This document shows positions 8,164 through 17,901 of a stretch of DNA of 39,230 nucleotides, piece by piece. Position numbers and translations under genes: made by a program. The notes beneath the pieces are model-generated. The model was given only the letters and a program-made list of their open reading frames with translations, was not told where the DNA came from and ran no database searches. Where the stretch lies: contig JADFJB010000028.1 of assembly GCA_022566355.1 (NCBI GenBank), positions 1-39,230 on the forward strand. The letters are read 5' to 3'. Source of the stretch: a candidate division KSB1 bacterium (GTDB taxonomy: Bacteria > Zhuqueibacterota > JdFR-76 > DREG01). Positions within the stretch are counted from its first letter, which is position 1. Every line of letters starts with the position of its first letter.

Positions 8164-8970
8164 CTACAAAATTTTCCGGGATACGGTTAAGTAAGTCCAG
8201 CCGGTTAGTTTCTGAAAAGAGGGGTTATCAAATCTTTCTAGCATTTTGGACATCTTAATATTCATTCGATTAAGCATGGCCATTCTATAGGTCTTCATAA
8301 TTCCGTGCGTGTGTATTAAACCGGAGATTTTTTTCAAATCTTTTTTTGATAAAATGGTATCCACCTCGCTTATGTCAAAGTAGTGCATTTTGTATAGCCT
8401 GTGGATGACTTTATCCACTTTCAGTACTCCGTAAACCAACGACTTCATAAACATGTACATGGGACTATGGTGCCACAACTTTCGGTAAATATTAAATACA
8501 GAATGTTTACTGGGGACAGAGAGGATCAAATAACCATCAGGTTTTAAGATCCTGCTTATTTCAGTTATCGCGTCTGCGTATGAGTTGATATATTGAATGA
8601 CGCCTAAACACAATACCATATCAAACTGATCATCTTTGAATGGAAGAAAATTTGTATCTCCATTAATCAAGGCGATTCCACTGTAATTTTTTTTTCCTGT
8701 TTCAAGCATTTTATTTGAAAGATCAACCCCCACTTTTTGAGAGCCCTTTAAAGGAATTTCTCCGATCACGTTGCAACTTCCGCAACCTATTTCAACCACT
8801 CTTGAGAATTCATTCTCTTGGGCTAAATCAAGGACTGTTTCAAGAACCAATTCTTTCCTAAGTTGTAAATCAAACTGAAAAATGCTTTTAGGCTCATTGT
8901 TATAATTGTCAAACCACTCCTGGCTTTCATGATCAAATCTGTTTTTTACTGCTTGACTTTGATTCAACAT
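8164..8970 (-). CDS. SAM-dependent class I methyltransferase
   Basis: Rossmann-type methyltransferase. Motif I is VVEIGCGSCNVIG (about residues 60-70 from this start), followed by VGVDLSNKMLETG (motif II), DGDTNFLPF-like INGDTNFLPFKDDQFDMVLCLGV (motifs III/IV) and EISRILKPDGYLILSVPS (motif VI). It probably modifies a sugar or another part of the surface polymer. The frame can begin at GTG 8985 or ATG 8970. Neither has a strong ribosome binding site; I prefer the ATG. It is three bases from the upstream P-loop gene if the GTG is used. The target is unknown. Confidence 0.85.
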   Translation of the reverse strand: MLNQSQAVKNRFDHESQEWFDNYNNEPKSIFQFDLQLRKELVLETVLDLAQENEFSRVVEIGCGSCNVIGEIPLKGSQKVGVDLSNKMLETGKKNYSGIALINGDTNFLPFKDDQFDMVLCLGVIQYINSYADAITEISRILKPDGYLILSVPSKHSVFNIYRKLWHHSPMYMFMKSLVYGVLKVDKVIHRLYKMHYFDISEVDTILSKKDLKKISGLIHTHGIMKTYRMAMLNRMNIKMSKMLERFDNPSFQKLTGWTYLTVSRKIL

Positions 8971-8987
8971 AACTAAGAGTTCCACGA

Positions 8988-9773
8988 CTAAACAGTAAAA
9001 TCCAACGAGCGCTTCTTTTCAACTTCTCGAGAGAATCTCTTTGTCAAAATATCGTGTAAAACGACGGCACTTTCATCCAGCTTGCCATTGTTATTTACCA
9101 CAGCACAAGACCAACCTTGTTCCTTAATACCCTGTAGGACAATCTCTATAGTCTTGGCGCAATTCCTCATGTATGGTATAAGCTCTTCGTCGAGATAGCG
9201 TCTGTATTTTCCTCTGGAAATCACCCTGTTAACGCAGATGTCTATTGCCGTGTTTACACAAATTAACAGATCTGCTTGAGGCAGGAGTTTTATATACTTA
9301 AGAATTTCATGGGGTTGGGGTTCTTCCTGTGCCGATGTATATAAACTAGTGATGCGATGAACCAATCCCTCGGATAAGATAAGTGCTTCATCCGGCCTTA
9401 AGCGGTCTTTAAAAAATTGATAGAAGCTACAGTCCATCAAAAAATACCCAAGAATTGTACGCTTTTCTTTGAAGGAGAGTTTGCTGGTGAATAATAGACA
9501 GACTGCATGTCGAACCAAGGCTTGATTGAGAAGTGCAAAATATAACCGATGTAACATCAGCAGACGACGGGAAACCGCACTGAGAACTCTTTCTTGCCAT
9601 TTTTGTGGAGTGATGATTTCTATTAACCTCCCAAGCGGCACTCTTTTTAAACAGAGAATCCGTGCTCTGTAAGGAGACACAGCGTATAGATCGAGGTCCG
9701 ACAGAATCATGTTGGTAATTGACACTAACTCACTTTTACCTGCCCCGGGAGGACCGACAAACTCAATAATCAT
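8988..9773 (-). CDS. P-loop NTPase, kinase-like
   Basis: 261 residues. The N-terminus is a textbook Walker A loop (GPPGAGKS, residues 7-14). A lid-like arginine-rich segment (NRVISRGKYRRY, about 198-209) and a preceding LLICVNTAIDICVNR strand resemble nucleoside or thymidylate kinase-type proteins. No further catalytic signature identifies the substrate. It sits between a methyltransferase and a nucleotidyltransferase/kinase-like fusion that also carries a P-loop of this type, so the two may act on related substrates. Small kinase is a reasonable guess; function is not known. Confidence 0.65.
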   Translation of the reverse strand: MIIEFVGPPGAGKSELVSITNMILSDLDLYAVSPYRARILCLKRVPLGRLIEIITPQKWQERVLSAVSRRLLMLHRLYFALLNQALVRHAVCLLFTSKLSFKEKRTILGYFLMDCSFYQFFKDRLRPDEALILSEGLVHRITSLYTSAQEEPQPHEILKYIKLLPQADLLICVNTAIDICVNRVISRGKYRRYLDEELIPYMRNCAKTIEIVLQGIKEQGWSCAVVNNNGKLDESAVVLHDILTKRFSREVEKKRSLDFTV

Positions 9774-9816
9774 ATAACAAACCCTGTAGAGGTGAATCGC
9801 CGAGTCGAGAAGATTC

Positions 9817-11301
9817 TCACATTATTTTCCACAATTCCTCTTTGGCATATAACAACGCCTGATCAAATGGCTGGTTCGCATCAATATCGATAATTTTCAG
9901 GCCATTCCTGCTCATATTTTCAATAGCCTGAATTTTGGGTTCGATTTCCTGGGGTGTATGATCTGGCTTTCTCTTTAAAGCAACGTTTGGTGCAACTTGC
10001 AGTAACAAAACACAATCCGGCGGGTAGATCTTGTTATAAAGCTTCAGCTCTAATTTAGATAGATGGGATGTCATCCAATTCATCTTCCCGTCTTGATATT
10101 TCCATTTGATTTGCGGCCCATCCATTGGTGCACGTGTTGAGTTCATCATCACTTGATGGATCCCGGACAAAGGATATCGGTCGCACAAGACGATAGATCC
10201 CCGTTCCGCTTCTTTCCTGCTGGCCAGATAACGAAAATATCGAGTCCACGCGACAGATACATAGTGAAGATCATAAGTAAAGTTGTAAATTGTTTTTAAT
10301 TTGTTTGATAACCATTTTTTGTTTCCAACGACGGCTACACTCACATTATTCAGTCTCGAAAAAAACCTTGCACAAGATTGGGTCATTCGGCTCCCGAATG
10401 ACAACCGTTTGCCCAAGCCCATGTAACAGAGTTGCACTTTTAATTTCCAGGATAACCATTTGCTCAAATTAGTAAGCATGGAGGACTTGCCGGCGCCATC
10501 CGCTCCGATTAAAGCCACAACCAGTCCCCTTGATGCCAGTTTCTTTTTCTCAGGCGATGAGTTTCCGATATTTACAGAACGCAAAGCGGACTGCCAGCGG
10601 TTGTATGTTCGGTAGGCTGCCAATTGTTTTCGTAGTGCTCTTCGAATTTGGTAAATCTTGTAGCCGGAATGAGGTGTTTTGGTAACAACCTCAAGGAATC
10701 TAATCACGATTTCTGGAGAAATAAATTTCACGTCCGATTTTAGAGTGCTTGAAATTCGCTCAATAGTAGTTTGCTTTGTAAGGTCATGAAACGTTTGTAC
10801 CGTTTTAGGAGGAATTCCGGGTGTTAGGATAGCTAGAATATCTTTTATAACATCCCGATTTCGATATCTCAAGAGCGTTATCACAACCCTTGCCAGCACA
10901 GCCAATTCAGGTGAGGCCACCTTGAATCCATTCTCACTTTTCGAGGAATCCAGGAAATTCTGCTCCAAAGGTAGTCGGTAAGTGTTAAAGGGATTGTCGC
11001 CCAAGATGATCTTGTAGTAGACATGTAAGTGAAAGCATTTTCCGGTCTTTTCATCGCAGCCAAGATAATCTTCTACGTCCGGTATTTTTTTGGCAGGAGG
11101 GGAGAGCATAAGTTTGCAGTCATGTTTCTCCAAAATTCCTTTAAACCGTTCATACTTTCTATGGTCAACAAGTAAGTCCAAATCGGAATGGCCTTGGGCA
11201 GCCTGTTGCAAATGGGTATTACCTTTCCAAATGCAGTAGTGGATTTCTTGCTCATCTAATTCTCTGAACAGGTTTTTTACCGATGTTAAGCAGCTTATCA
11301 T
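9817..11301 (-). CDS. Nucleotidyltransferase / thymidylate kinase-like fusion protein
   Basis: 494 residues in two parts. The N-terminal half (about 1-160) looks like an uncharacterised nucleotidyltransferase: IWKGNTHL followed by HSDLDLLVD (residues 38-46), the expected metal-binding aspartate pair. The C-terminal half (about 258-494) is a P-loop kinase domain with VVALIGADGAGKSS (Walker A at 266-273) and a DRYP segment at 374-377, both typical of thymidylate kinase-like proteins. The start ATG overlaps nothing upstream. The stop of the preceding wzx gene overlaps this ATG (ATGA, 11298-11301). A housekeeping thymidylate kinase is unlikely because of the fusion and the setting. It probably phosphorylates or nucleotidylates a polymer precursor. 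Confidence 0.72.
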   Translation of the reverse strand: MISCLTSVKNLFRELDEQEIHYCIWKGNTHLQQAAQGHSDLDLLVDHRKYERFKGILEKHDCKLMLSPPAKKIPDVEDYLGCDEKTGKCFHLHVYYKIILGDNPFNTYRLPLEQNFLDSSKSENGFKVASPELAVLARVVITLLRYRNRDVIKDILAILTPGIPPKTVQTFHDLTKQTTIERISSTLKSDVKFISPEIVIRFLEVVTKTPHSGYKIYQIRRALRKQLAAYRTYNRWQSALRSVNIGNSSPEKKKLASRGLVVALIGADGAGKSSMLTNLSKWLSWKLKVQLCYMGLGKRLSFGSRMTQSCARFFSRLNNVSVAVVGNKKWLSNKLKTIYNFTYDLHYVSVAWTRYFRYLASRKEAERGSIVLCDRYPLSGIHQVMMNSTRAPMDGPQIKWKYQDGKMNWMTSHLSKLELKLYNKIYPPDCVLLLQVAPNVALKRKPDHTPQEIEPKIQAIENMSRNGLKIIDIDANQPFDQALLYAKEELWKIM

Positions 11302-12878
11302 AATTTAGGAGTTGGTTCACTGTTCTCAGATTTTTTGATTCTACTGAAAAGTTCGCTTAGAATTAATCGATCTTCTTTGGAGAGCTTGAGTAGGTAGACA
11401 ATTGCTCCATAAACAAACCAGAGAATTGGTGTAAAGATAGCCAATTGCAGCAAGGGCGAATCGACTGAGAAACTCTGGGTCAGTATAAAGATTAATCCTG
11501 CTGACAAAAAGGCCGCTGTGATCGGTTTTAAGAAACTCCTGTTAAAAGGCAGTAGCCCTCCATTTAAAAAAAACACCTCAGTTGTGGCTAGTGTATTGAC
11601 AATTATCATAGTTAGAGTGCCTGCCATAGCTGCCCCAATAAGCTGCCAGCGAGAAATCAAAACAAAATCCAATATGATAGCAGCTGCAACGTAAACGATG
11701 GAGTTAAAAAGCCCTAATCTTGTATGACCTGTCATATTAACGACTGTCCCACAAAATCCTGTACTTGCTCTAAATAAAAGGCCTGAAGAGAGTATTATAA
11801 ATCCTGTTGCGCCACCGGTAAAATTTTCTCCAAAGATGGACAGCAAGTTATCTGCAAAAAACAATACAGTAAGAAAAATGGGCAAATTGAACGTTAACGA
11901 CCACTTTGTAGTGGTTTGATACAGCCGCCTTAGTTCATCCTCCTTGCCTTGACTATGCAATTCTGAAATCAATGGTTCTGATATTTTTTGCAGTGCGTTC
12001 AGACCCATGATTCCAATATTGCTCAGCCTCAAAATTGCCGCATAAATACCAACATCAGAGAACACTGCAAGTATACCCAATACTAACATTTCTAATTGTC
12101 TACTAAATTGGTATAACAAGCGTCCGAAATAGAGCGGAAGCGAAAAATGGAATATTTCGCGAATATTTCGCTGAGCATTTTTCACTGGCCTCTTTAGAGA
12201 GAAGATTCGGTTAACAAAAAAAAGCATCATAAGCGTAGCGATTGTAATAGCAACATTATGAGAAATTGCCACCCCCAATACATCCATGCCTACTGAAAGT
12301 AGTGAAATTGTTAATAATAGCTTTGTAACTTGAAACGCTATACTCCGTGAATAGACGTCATATTGTACCTTTTTAAACCCCCGCGTTACCGAGGACAACC
12401 CATCTGCCAAGACAGTTAGAGGGATTATGAAACAAAGCATGCGAAATACAGGGATGAGTGAGGGTTTTTTGAAGACTTCAATAGATATTGGTTCAGCCAT
12501 CAAGATGAGAATGGAAGTTAATATCAAACTTATGAGGAAAGGGATGCCTACCCCTACTTGAATAAGGCCCCATATCCGATTCTCGCTACGTTGCTTGACT
12601 GCAATTGGGATGAAACGCGCCAGTCCTCCATCTAATCCCATAAGACAGGCGGCAGCGGCAATAGAAGTTACCGTTAAAGACAGACGGTACAATCCAAACT
12701 GCTCTGCCCCAAGAAAGCGGGCTATAATTACACTTAATAGAAACCCGGTGATATAAGTAAACAACTCTCCCAAAAATAGAATCGCTCCACCTTTGGCAGC
12801 TATGACAATATTTTTATCAGAGGTGGGCCGGCTGCTTTGGGGAACTACTTTAGATTCAATTGATGCATCTTGCAGCAT
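11298..12878 (-). CDS. wzx: Wzx-type oligosaccharide flippase (MATE/MOP superfamily)
   Basis: 526 residues with about 12-14 membrane helices after a ~30-residue polar N-terminus. It begins AAKGGAILFLGELFTYITGFLLSVIIARFLGAEQFGLYRL, characteristic of polysaccharide flippases. Such proteins move undecaprenyl-diphosphate-linked repeat units across the inner membrane. Its presence with a Wzy/WaaL-like protein, a Wza and a copolymerase indicates a Wzx/Wzy-dependent pathway. The ATG at 12878 is the natural start. The stop overlaps the downstream fusion gene by four bases. Flippase is firm; substrate is unknown. Confidence 0.9.
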   Translation of the reverse strand: MLQDASIESKVVPQSSRPTSDKNIVIAAKGGAILFLGELFTYITGFLLSVIIARFLGAEQFGLYRLSLTVTSIAAAACLMGLDGGLARFIPIAVKQRSENRIWGLIQVGVGIPFLISLILTSILILMAEPISIEVFKKPSLIPVFRMLCFIIPLTVLADGLSSVTRGFKKVQYDVYSRSIAFQVTKLLLTISLLSVGMDVLGVAISHNVAITIATLMMLFFVNRIFSLKRPVKNAQRNIREIFHFSLPLYFGRLLYQFSRQLEMLVLGILAVFSDVGIYAAILRLSNIGIMGLNALQKISEPLISELHSQGKEDELRRLYQTTTKWSLTFNLPIFLTVLFFADNLLSIFGENFTGGATGFIILSSGLLFRASTGFCGTVVNMTGHTRLGLFNSIVYVAAAIILDFVLISRWQLIGAAMAGTLTMIIVNTLATTEVFFLNGGLLPFNRSFLKPITAAFLSAGLIFILTQSFSVDSPLLQLAIFTPILWFVYGAIVYLLKLSKEDRLILSELFSRIKKSENSEPTPKL

Positions 12879-12928
12879 TCAGTGTAAAGATCCTAGTTTT
12901 GTGTAGGTTAATTTCAATTGACCGCGTC

Positions 12929-14041
12929 TTATTGGGTGCTGTTTACACATTTCTTATATAATTCGAGGTAATTGTTGGTCATGCGGTCTAAACTAAAGTC
13001 ATTGATAACTCGTCCTTTGCCGGCCTGCCCCATTGAAGAGGCGACATCTCTATTATTGAGAAGGTATTCAACTCTCTCACTCAACATCTCGATTTCATAA
13101 GGTCGGACCAAAAATCCAGTTGTGCCGTCGATAACAATTTCATTTGTACCGCCTCCGTTTGTTGCGATGACAGGTTTTGCCAGCGCCATATATTCCAAAA
13201 TAGAGTTTGAGATGCCTTCTCCATAAACACCTGGGTTGGTTAGCAGAACACCTATATCGAATACATTAATGATGGACTCCACTTTTTTTTGATTGCCCAG
13301 AAATTTGATTTTATCTTTATGTTCCGATTTTACTATTGCTTTATATTTATCGAGATTGCTTCCGCCTCCAACTGCAAGAAATGTCACATCGGCTCTCTTT
13401 CTCAGTATCTTCATTGCGGCTTTCAAATAGCTTGCATAATCCTTTCTATTTGAAAAAACCGCCACCATACCAACTACATGTGTAGTTTTAATATTAAATT
13501 TATTTCTGATGACCTCTTTGTTTTCAAGAGTGTTTAGCCTTAAAAAGTCAAACCCATTGGGGATAAAATAGCCTTTCAACTTCGGGACATTAAAAGATTT
13601 GAGGCCTTCTTCTGAATTTGAAAGAATTATTTTTGAGAGTGGGAAAGTGAACTTTGCGCGAAGCCAGGTTTGGCTTAACGGTTTAATCTGCTCGGGCGCG
13701 ATCGTAATCATGCCATTTATAAACGGGATACCGAGTATTTTTGCAATCGGGGCAGCATAAAAAGAGCACATCGATTCCCAACTATGAATGATTTCTGGTT
13801 GCAAGATTTTACATAGCCGGTATAATTTTCTAAAAATTGTCGGATCGTGTTTAGTGGTTCTCCGCAGGAAGTGAATCTTAGAATTGAACTTGTAAATGTC
13901 CGTAAAATAAATATCGTCTGACAGAATCACGACATTTCTAGTGATATGGCCATTGTGCTTTTCAAATCCCCGAAAAAGTTCGACAAAACGTCTTTCTTTG
14001 CCGCCCAATTTTAGGCTATCTATGATGTGTAGTACCTTCAT
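12929..14041 (-). CDS. Glycosyltransferase family 4
   Basis: 370-residue GT-B glycosyltransferase. N-terminus MKVLHIIDSLKLGGKERRFVELF contains the usual acceptor-domain Gly-rich turn. The C-terminal domain has VVGMVAVFSNRKDYASYL, FLAVGGGSNLDKYK and IKFLGNQKKVESII. The donor-binding loop is NPGVYGEGISNSILEYMALAKPVIAT, carrying the paired glutamates. It lies between another GT4 gene and wzx, with short spacers on both sides. One of four GT4 enzymes in the locus; specificity cannot be read from sequence. Confidence 0.9.
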   Translation of the reverse strand: MKVLHIIDSLKLGGKERRFVELFRGFEKHNGHITRNVVILSDDIYFTDIYKFNSKIHFLRRTTKHDPTIFRKLYRLCKILQPEIIHSWESMCSFYAAPIAKILGIPFINGMITIAPEQIKPLSQTWLRAKFTFPLSKIILSNSEEGLKSFNVPKLKGYFIPNGFDFLRLNTLENKEVIRNKFNIKTTHVVGMVAVFSNRKDYASYLKAAMKILRKRADVTFLAVGGGSNLDKYKAIVKSEHKDKIKFLGNQKKVESIINVFDIGVLLTNPGVYGEGISNSILEYMALAKPVIATNGGGTNEIVIDGTTGFLVRPYEIEMLSERVEYLLNNRDVASSMGQAGKGRVINDFSLDRMTNNYLELYKKCVNSTQ

Positions 14042-14059
14042 CAGCTTTGAGTTGCCCGA

Positions 14060-15169
14060 TTACACGACCAATCGATGAAATATTTCTTCGTGCTTGTCAA
14101 CTGTCCTTTCGATGGTTAAATTCTTCTTAAAGAAATTTTTAATGACTTTCGGAGAAAAGCGTAGATTGTTTTCGAGAAATTCATTTACTTTTTCCGTCAT
14201 CTCATCCATATGTTGCACCCTCATGCCTAAGCCATTTTCTTTTATTAAATCGTCCGGGTCGACAAATGAAATCACCGGGATTCCATTGGACCAGGCTTGC
14301 AGAAAGGTGTTGGGGAACCCTTCATAGTTGGAAGTGCTGATGAAAAGTTTAGCCTTGATGAACTCTTTTATGACCTTTTCAAATGGCAAGTATCCTTTGA
14401 ATTCAAGGTTCGGGACTTTTTCAGCTTGCTTCGTGATATCTTGTTTAAATTGTTGTTCCTGGTCAAAATTACCCCCAACCATAACGAACTTTTCTTTTGG
14501 AAACCTCTTCGCAAGATTAATGAACAGATTTGGATTTTTCCGTGGTAAAATTGTTGCCACCCACAAGATGTGTTTGTTTGCTGGTGAGGTTTTTTTCACT
14601 TTTGAGAAACCGTTGTGTACGATCTGGCCTTGCAGGTTGAAGTATTTTTGCAGTGTTTTTTGTTGAACTTTGTTCTGAACTATAATCGCGTCACACCTTT
14701 TGAGCCCCCAAAAGTACATTAGTTTATCACGTTTATAGGGCAATGCAATTTTTTCCGGCTCGAAATCTGTATCATATGCTCCGCAATAAACGACTTTTTT
14801 GTTATTTAAGTACGCATAAAAAACAACCGGCGCTAAGATGAAACAGGCACAGCGAACGTAATAGATATCCGCATCCGATTTGCATAGCGCTTTCCAAATT
14901 TTATAAAGCCGCGGATAAAAAAACCGCAGAATTGGCAATCCTTCGTTTGGCTTAAAAGTAGAAATCACTTTAAAACTTTCGATCTCTTCAATGTCACCTT
15001 GCCCGTGATTCAAAGTGATATAACAAATCCGATGACCTCTCTTTGCTAATTCATGACCGATAAATGCCTGTTGAAGCTCGGCGCCGCCTATGAAGTCCAT
15101 ATTGCTGCTTTTGTTAAGCAATGGATAAATATTTTGTGAAACAAAGCAGATTTTAAGTTGCTTCCTCAA
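14060..15169 (-). CDS. Glycosyltransferase family 4
   Basis: GT-B glycosyltransferase, about 369 residues. Key segments are the N-terminal KICFVSQNIYPLL and FIGGAELQQAFIGHELAKRGH, then HILWVATILPRKNPNLFINLAKRFP, FVMVGGNFDQEQQF, LEFKGYLPFEKV and STSNYEGFPNTFLQAWSNGIPVISF, which holds the donor-site acidic residue. The frame opens at TTG 15190, deep inside the upstream polymerase gene. I prefer TTG 15169, preceded by a GGGAAAG box, because homologues begin just before KICFV. No ATG is available. It overlaps the polymerase gene by 17 bases at that start, implying coupled translation. Confidence 0.85.
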   Translation of the reverse strand: MRKQLKICFVSQNIYPLLNKSSNMDFIGGAELQQAFIGHELAKRGHRICYITLNHGQGDIEEIESFKVISTFKPNEGLPILRFFYPRLYKIWKALCKSDADIYYVRCACFILAPVVFYAYLNNKKVVYCGAYDTDFEPEKIALPYKRDKLMYFWGLKRCDAIIVQNKVQQKTLQKYFNLQGQIVHNGFSKVKKTSPANKHILWVATILPRKNPNLFINLAKRFPKEKFVMVGGNFDQEQQFKQDITKQAEKVPNLEFKGYLPFEKVIKEFIKAKLFISTSNYEGFPNTFLQAWSNGIPVISFVDPDDLIKENGLGMRVQHMDEMTEKVNEFLENNLRFSPKVIKNFFKKNLTIERTVDKHEEIFHRLVV

Positions 15170-16562
15170 CCAACTTTCCCGAATCTTCAATTAATCTGTT
15201 TATGACAATGGCAATACCCACGACAATCCAAATAAAGCTGTTTTCAGCATCTGGAAAAAACGATCTGCCGGTTAATCCTGATATTAAAAACGAGATTAAG
15301 GATACGATGACAGCGTACTGATATTCCCGCAGCCTAGGCAAGATTGGTTTGCTTAAATTCCTGAAAGCCCTCGTGAGCAACACAAAATAAAATAATACAA
15401 ATACGATTAGCCCGAGTATCCCGGCATCTAAGATTTGCTCGATATACATGTTATGCGGATGACCGGCAGCGCTAATCAAGGATCCATTGTTCGCAGAATC
15501 GGAAACTTTGATGGCATATCTTCCATTCCCGATTAGAAATTTCTTAGCACTTTGACTGTATTCATCGAATAATGGCTTCCAAATTCCCTCGATTCTTCCT
15601 GCAAAAATATCATCATATTCTTTCGATTCAAAACCGTGAGTTGCTCTTTCCTTTACGCTGGTGAAAACAGTAAAAGAAAGAACAATCACACCGACCAAAA
15701 GAATCGGAAGAAATTTGGCCCTTTTTGAAAGGAAAAGGTACAATATGAACGACAGAAGCAATGTGAGATAGGCCGTTCTCGAGTAAAGGATGCCTATCGC
15801 TGCGATCGCCAATACGATACTTAGCATGCTTATCAGGTTCTTTTTGGTAAAGTATTTGGCAAGAAGAACCGGAAACGCAATAATAAAGAAATTCGCAATA
15901 TCATTCCCATGGAGCTTGAGAATAGAGGTCATATAATCTCTGGCCAATTCGTTCTTGTCCGGTGCTTTGAATAAAAATAAGAATAGCAAGTAGAGAGAAA
16001 GAGTAATCAAAGAGAGAGTCAACACATTCGTTACGAACTCCAAATGTTTTGTTTCCTTACAAAATTTAATAATGACAATGAGCGGTATAAAAAAAAGCAG
16101 CGGTTTCACAAAATGGGACAATAGGTAGCCACTGGTGGAACGTATATCATCCGCAAGTTCAATCAACTGGTCTAAATGTGACAAAGAACGAAAGACCGCT
16201 ATCGTGAAAATGAAGAATATGGCTGTGATGAAAAAGAATGCATAATTCGATAACTTTACAGAATCTTTGTAATGCCAAATGCCTCCGGCCAGAACCAAAA
16301 AGCCGAGGATGTTGATCAGCCTGGCACCGGGCAGATCTATGATATATGTATTGAATAATTCGGTTGAGGAAAAAGGTATGAAAATGACGAAAACAAAAAG
16401 AGCATGTAAAGGGCTTTTTGATAAAAGTAATATGGTTAGTAAACCAAGCGGTATTAACCAGGCCAAATACGGAGACTTTACTGACATCACGCCTATAGTT
16501 ATGCCGAAGAGAACATAGAGAATCTCCTTTGGCATAGTAATATTTCTCGTTAATATGTTCAT
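15153..16562 (-). CDS. O-antigen polymerase/ligase family membrane protein (Wzy/WaaL-like)
   Basis: 469 residues and about 11-12 membrane helices. A large periplasmic loop in the C-terminal half contains FLIGNGRYAIKVSD and AAGHPHNMYIEQILDAGILGL, the His-Asn-x-Tyr pattern of the Wzy_C/O-antigen ligase family. In this Wzx/Wzy-type locus it most likely polymerises flipped repeat units in the periplasm, although ligation to a lipid carrier cannot be excluded from sequence. Start ATG 16562; a second in-frame ATG nine codons later (MPKEILYV) is possible. It overlaps the following glycosyltransferase gene. Confidence 0.88.
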   Translation of the reverse strand: MNILTRNITMPKEILYVLFGITIGVMSVKSPYLAWLIPLGLLTILLLSKSPLHALFVFVIFIPFSSTELFNTYIIDLPGARLINILGFLVLAGGIWHYKDSVKLSNYAFFFITAIFFIFTIAVFRSLSHLDQLIELADDIRSTSGYLLSHFVKPLLFFIPLIVIIKFCKETKHLEFVTNVLTLSLITLSLYLLFLFLFKAPDKNELARDYMTSILKLHGNDIANFFIIAFPVLLAKYFTKKNLISMLSIVLAIAAIGILYSRTAYLTLLLSFILYLFLSKRAKFLPILLVGVIVLSFTVFTSVKERATHGFESKEYDDIFAGRIEGIWKPLFDEYSQSAKKFLIGNGRYAIKVSDSANNGSLISAAGHPHNMYIEQILDAGILGLIVFVLFYFVLLTRAFRNLSKPILPRLREYQYAVIVSLISFLISGLTGRSFFPDAENSFIWIVVGIAIVINRLIEDSGKLVEEAT

Positions 16563-16644
16563 TTAGGCGAGTAAATTTGGGTGTTAATCCGGGGCTATTG
16601 AGGATTACTTTCTAATTCTTGCACTCGAGTTAAATAATCATCAT

Positions 16645-17889
16645 TTATTGGGTCTCTTCACAATCTACAAGTAGATTGTCTGTTGCGAAAGGTTCGGATT
16701 CTAATCCTTTACATTCTTTGAAGAGACCAGCTAAAGCAGCAAGCATAGTAGCCTGTCCCCAATGAAACATTGGGGTTTTGTTAGTTATTAAAGGATATTT
16801 ACGAAAGTAGAAAAATCCTTTGGAATCCTGCATGTGTTTTATGGTCCAAAGCGCAACTTTTTTCGCAAGTTCTAAAGCGGATTGATCGTACTCACATAGA
16901 TTCACTAGGGTCTGAATTCCTTGGGATGCACATTGAATATCGATGGGATAGGTTTTGTAGTCATAGTATCTTGGCGTTCCTTCTTTCTTGAAAAATGTTT
17001 CTTTATAATATTTGAAGCCTCTTATTAAATTTTCTTCGTTTGTTTTGTCTCCGGTTGCTTTTATGTAGCCATAAATTGATTCTAACACATAGCCGGTATG
17101 GAAACTGTCAACCCACGTGTATTTTTGAGGCTCGCCGTAATACCACCCGCCACTCGCCAGTTGATATTTTACAGTGTAATCGATGGCTTTTTTCGCAATA
17201 GAAAAAAGACTTTCCTTTTTAGTATAGCGATATAATCTACCTAATAACAATGCGCCTAACGCATTGGCATTGTGAATACTCTCCTCAAATGTCGGATTAT
17301 CTTTGTCTGAAGGGGTATACATTAGGCACAGCGTGTCGTTAGAATCATTGTAGCGGCCGATATCATTTACTATAAAATCACAAGAGCTTTTCGCAATTTC
17401 AAAATAGGCTGGCTCACCAAGCTGTTCGTATGCATCCAGAAAGACATTTGCAATAAGAGATGTCCAAACAATAGAAGGAACATTGCATGGTATTCTTCCC
17501 CCTCTTGATTCATAACTAAAATGATTGCCCCAGGCATAGCCTGAATAGCCTTTACTATAATTATTGCTTAGCCAATCCAAACAAAATTTCATTTTTTTAA
17601 GGTATTCTACATTTTCTGTGGCCTGATATAACTTTAGATAGCCCAAAGAGCAAAATCCCATACCTTTACTACTGGTTTCCATCTTAATTCCGAGAAGAGG
17701 CCGCATGTTGATAGGAAATCTTCTAACCGATTGTTGCAGTATGATTCTTAAATAATGGTTGTCAAATGTAAGTGTGCCCAACATTCTAGCATTCAAGCCA
17801 TCAAAGGGGTCATAAGCCTTCCAAGCATTTTTCATAATCCATTGCTCTAAGTTATAAATGCCATTAGAAATTATTTTTAATTCACTCAT
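16645..17889 (-). CDS. Alpha/alpha-toroid protein of polysaccharide loci
   Basis: 414 residues, soluble, with no signal peptide. The sequence is a run of paired amphipathic helices with recurring aromatic and glycine motifs (GFCSLGYLKLYQAT, GYAWGNHFSYES, PSIVWTSLIANVFLDAYE, NANALGALLLGRLY, GGWYYGEP, DSFHTGYVLESI). This is the pattern of (alpha/alpha)6 barrels, as in six-hairpin glycosidases, N-acylglucosamine 2-epimerase and uronyl C5-epimerases. Relatives in exopolysaccharide clusters are often mislabelled delta-aminolevulinic acid dehydratase. The start ATG 17889 follows an AAGGGA Shine-Dalgarno. With the AlgD homologue nearby, an epimerase or hydrolase acting on the uronic polymer is plausible, but this is inference. 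Confidence 0.7.
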   Translation of the reverse strand: MSELKIISNGIYNLEQWIMKNAWKAYDPFDGLNARMLGTLTFDNHYLRIILQQSVRRFPINMRPLLGIKMETSSKGMGFCSLGYLKLYQATENVEYLKKMKFCLDWLSNNYSKGYSGYAWGNHFSYESRGGRIPCNVPSIVWTSLIANVFLDAYEQLGEPAYFEIAKSSCDFIVNDIGRYNDSNDTLCLMYTPSDKDNPTFEESIHNANALGALLLGRLYRYTKKESLFSIAKKAIDYTVKYQLASGGWYYGEPQKYTWVDSFHTGYVLESIYGYIKATGDKTNEENLIRGFKYYKETFFKKEGTPRYYDYKTYPIDIQCASQGIQTLVNLCEYDQSALELAKKVALWTIKHMQDSKGFFYFRKYPLITNKTPMFHWGQATMLAALAGLFKECKGLESEPFATDNLLVDCEETQ

Positions 17890-17901
17890 GAATATTTCCC
17901 T

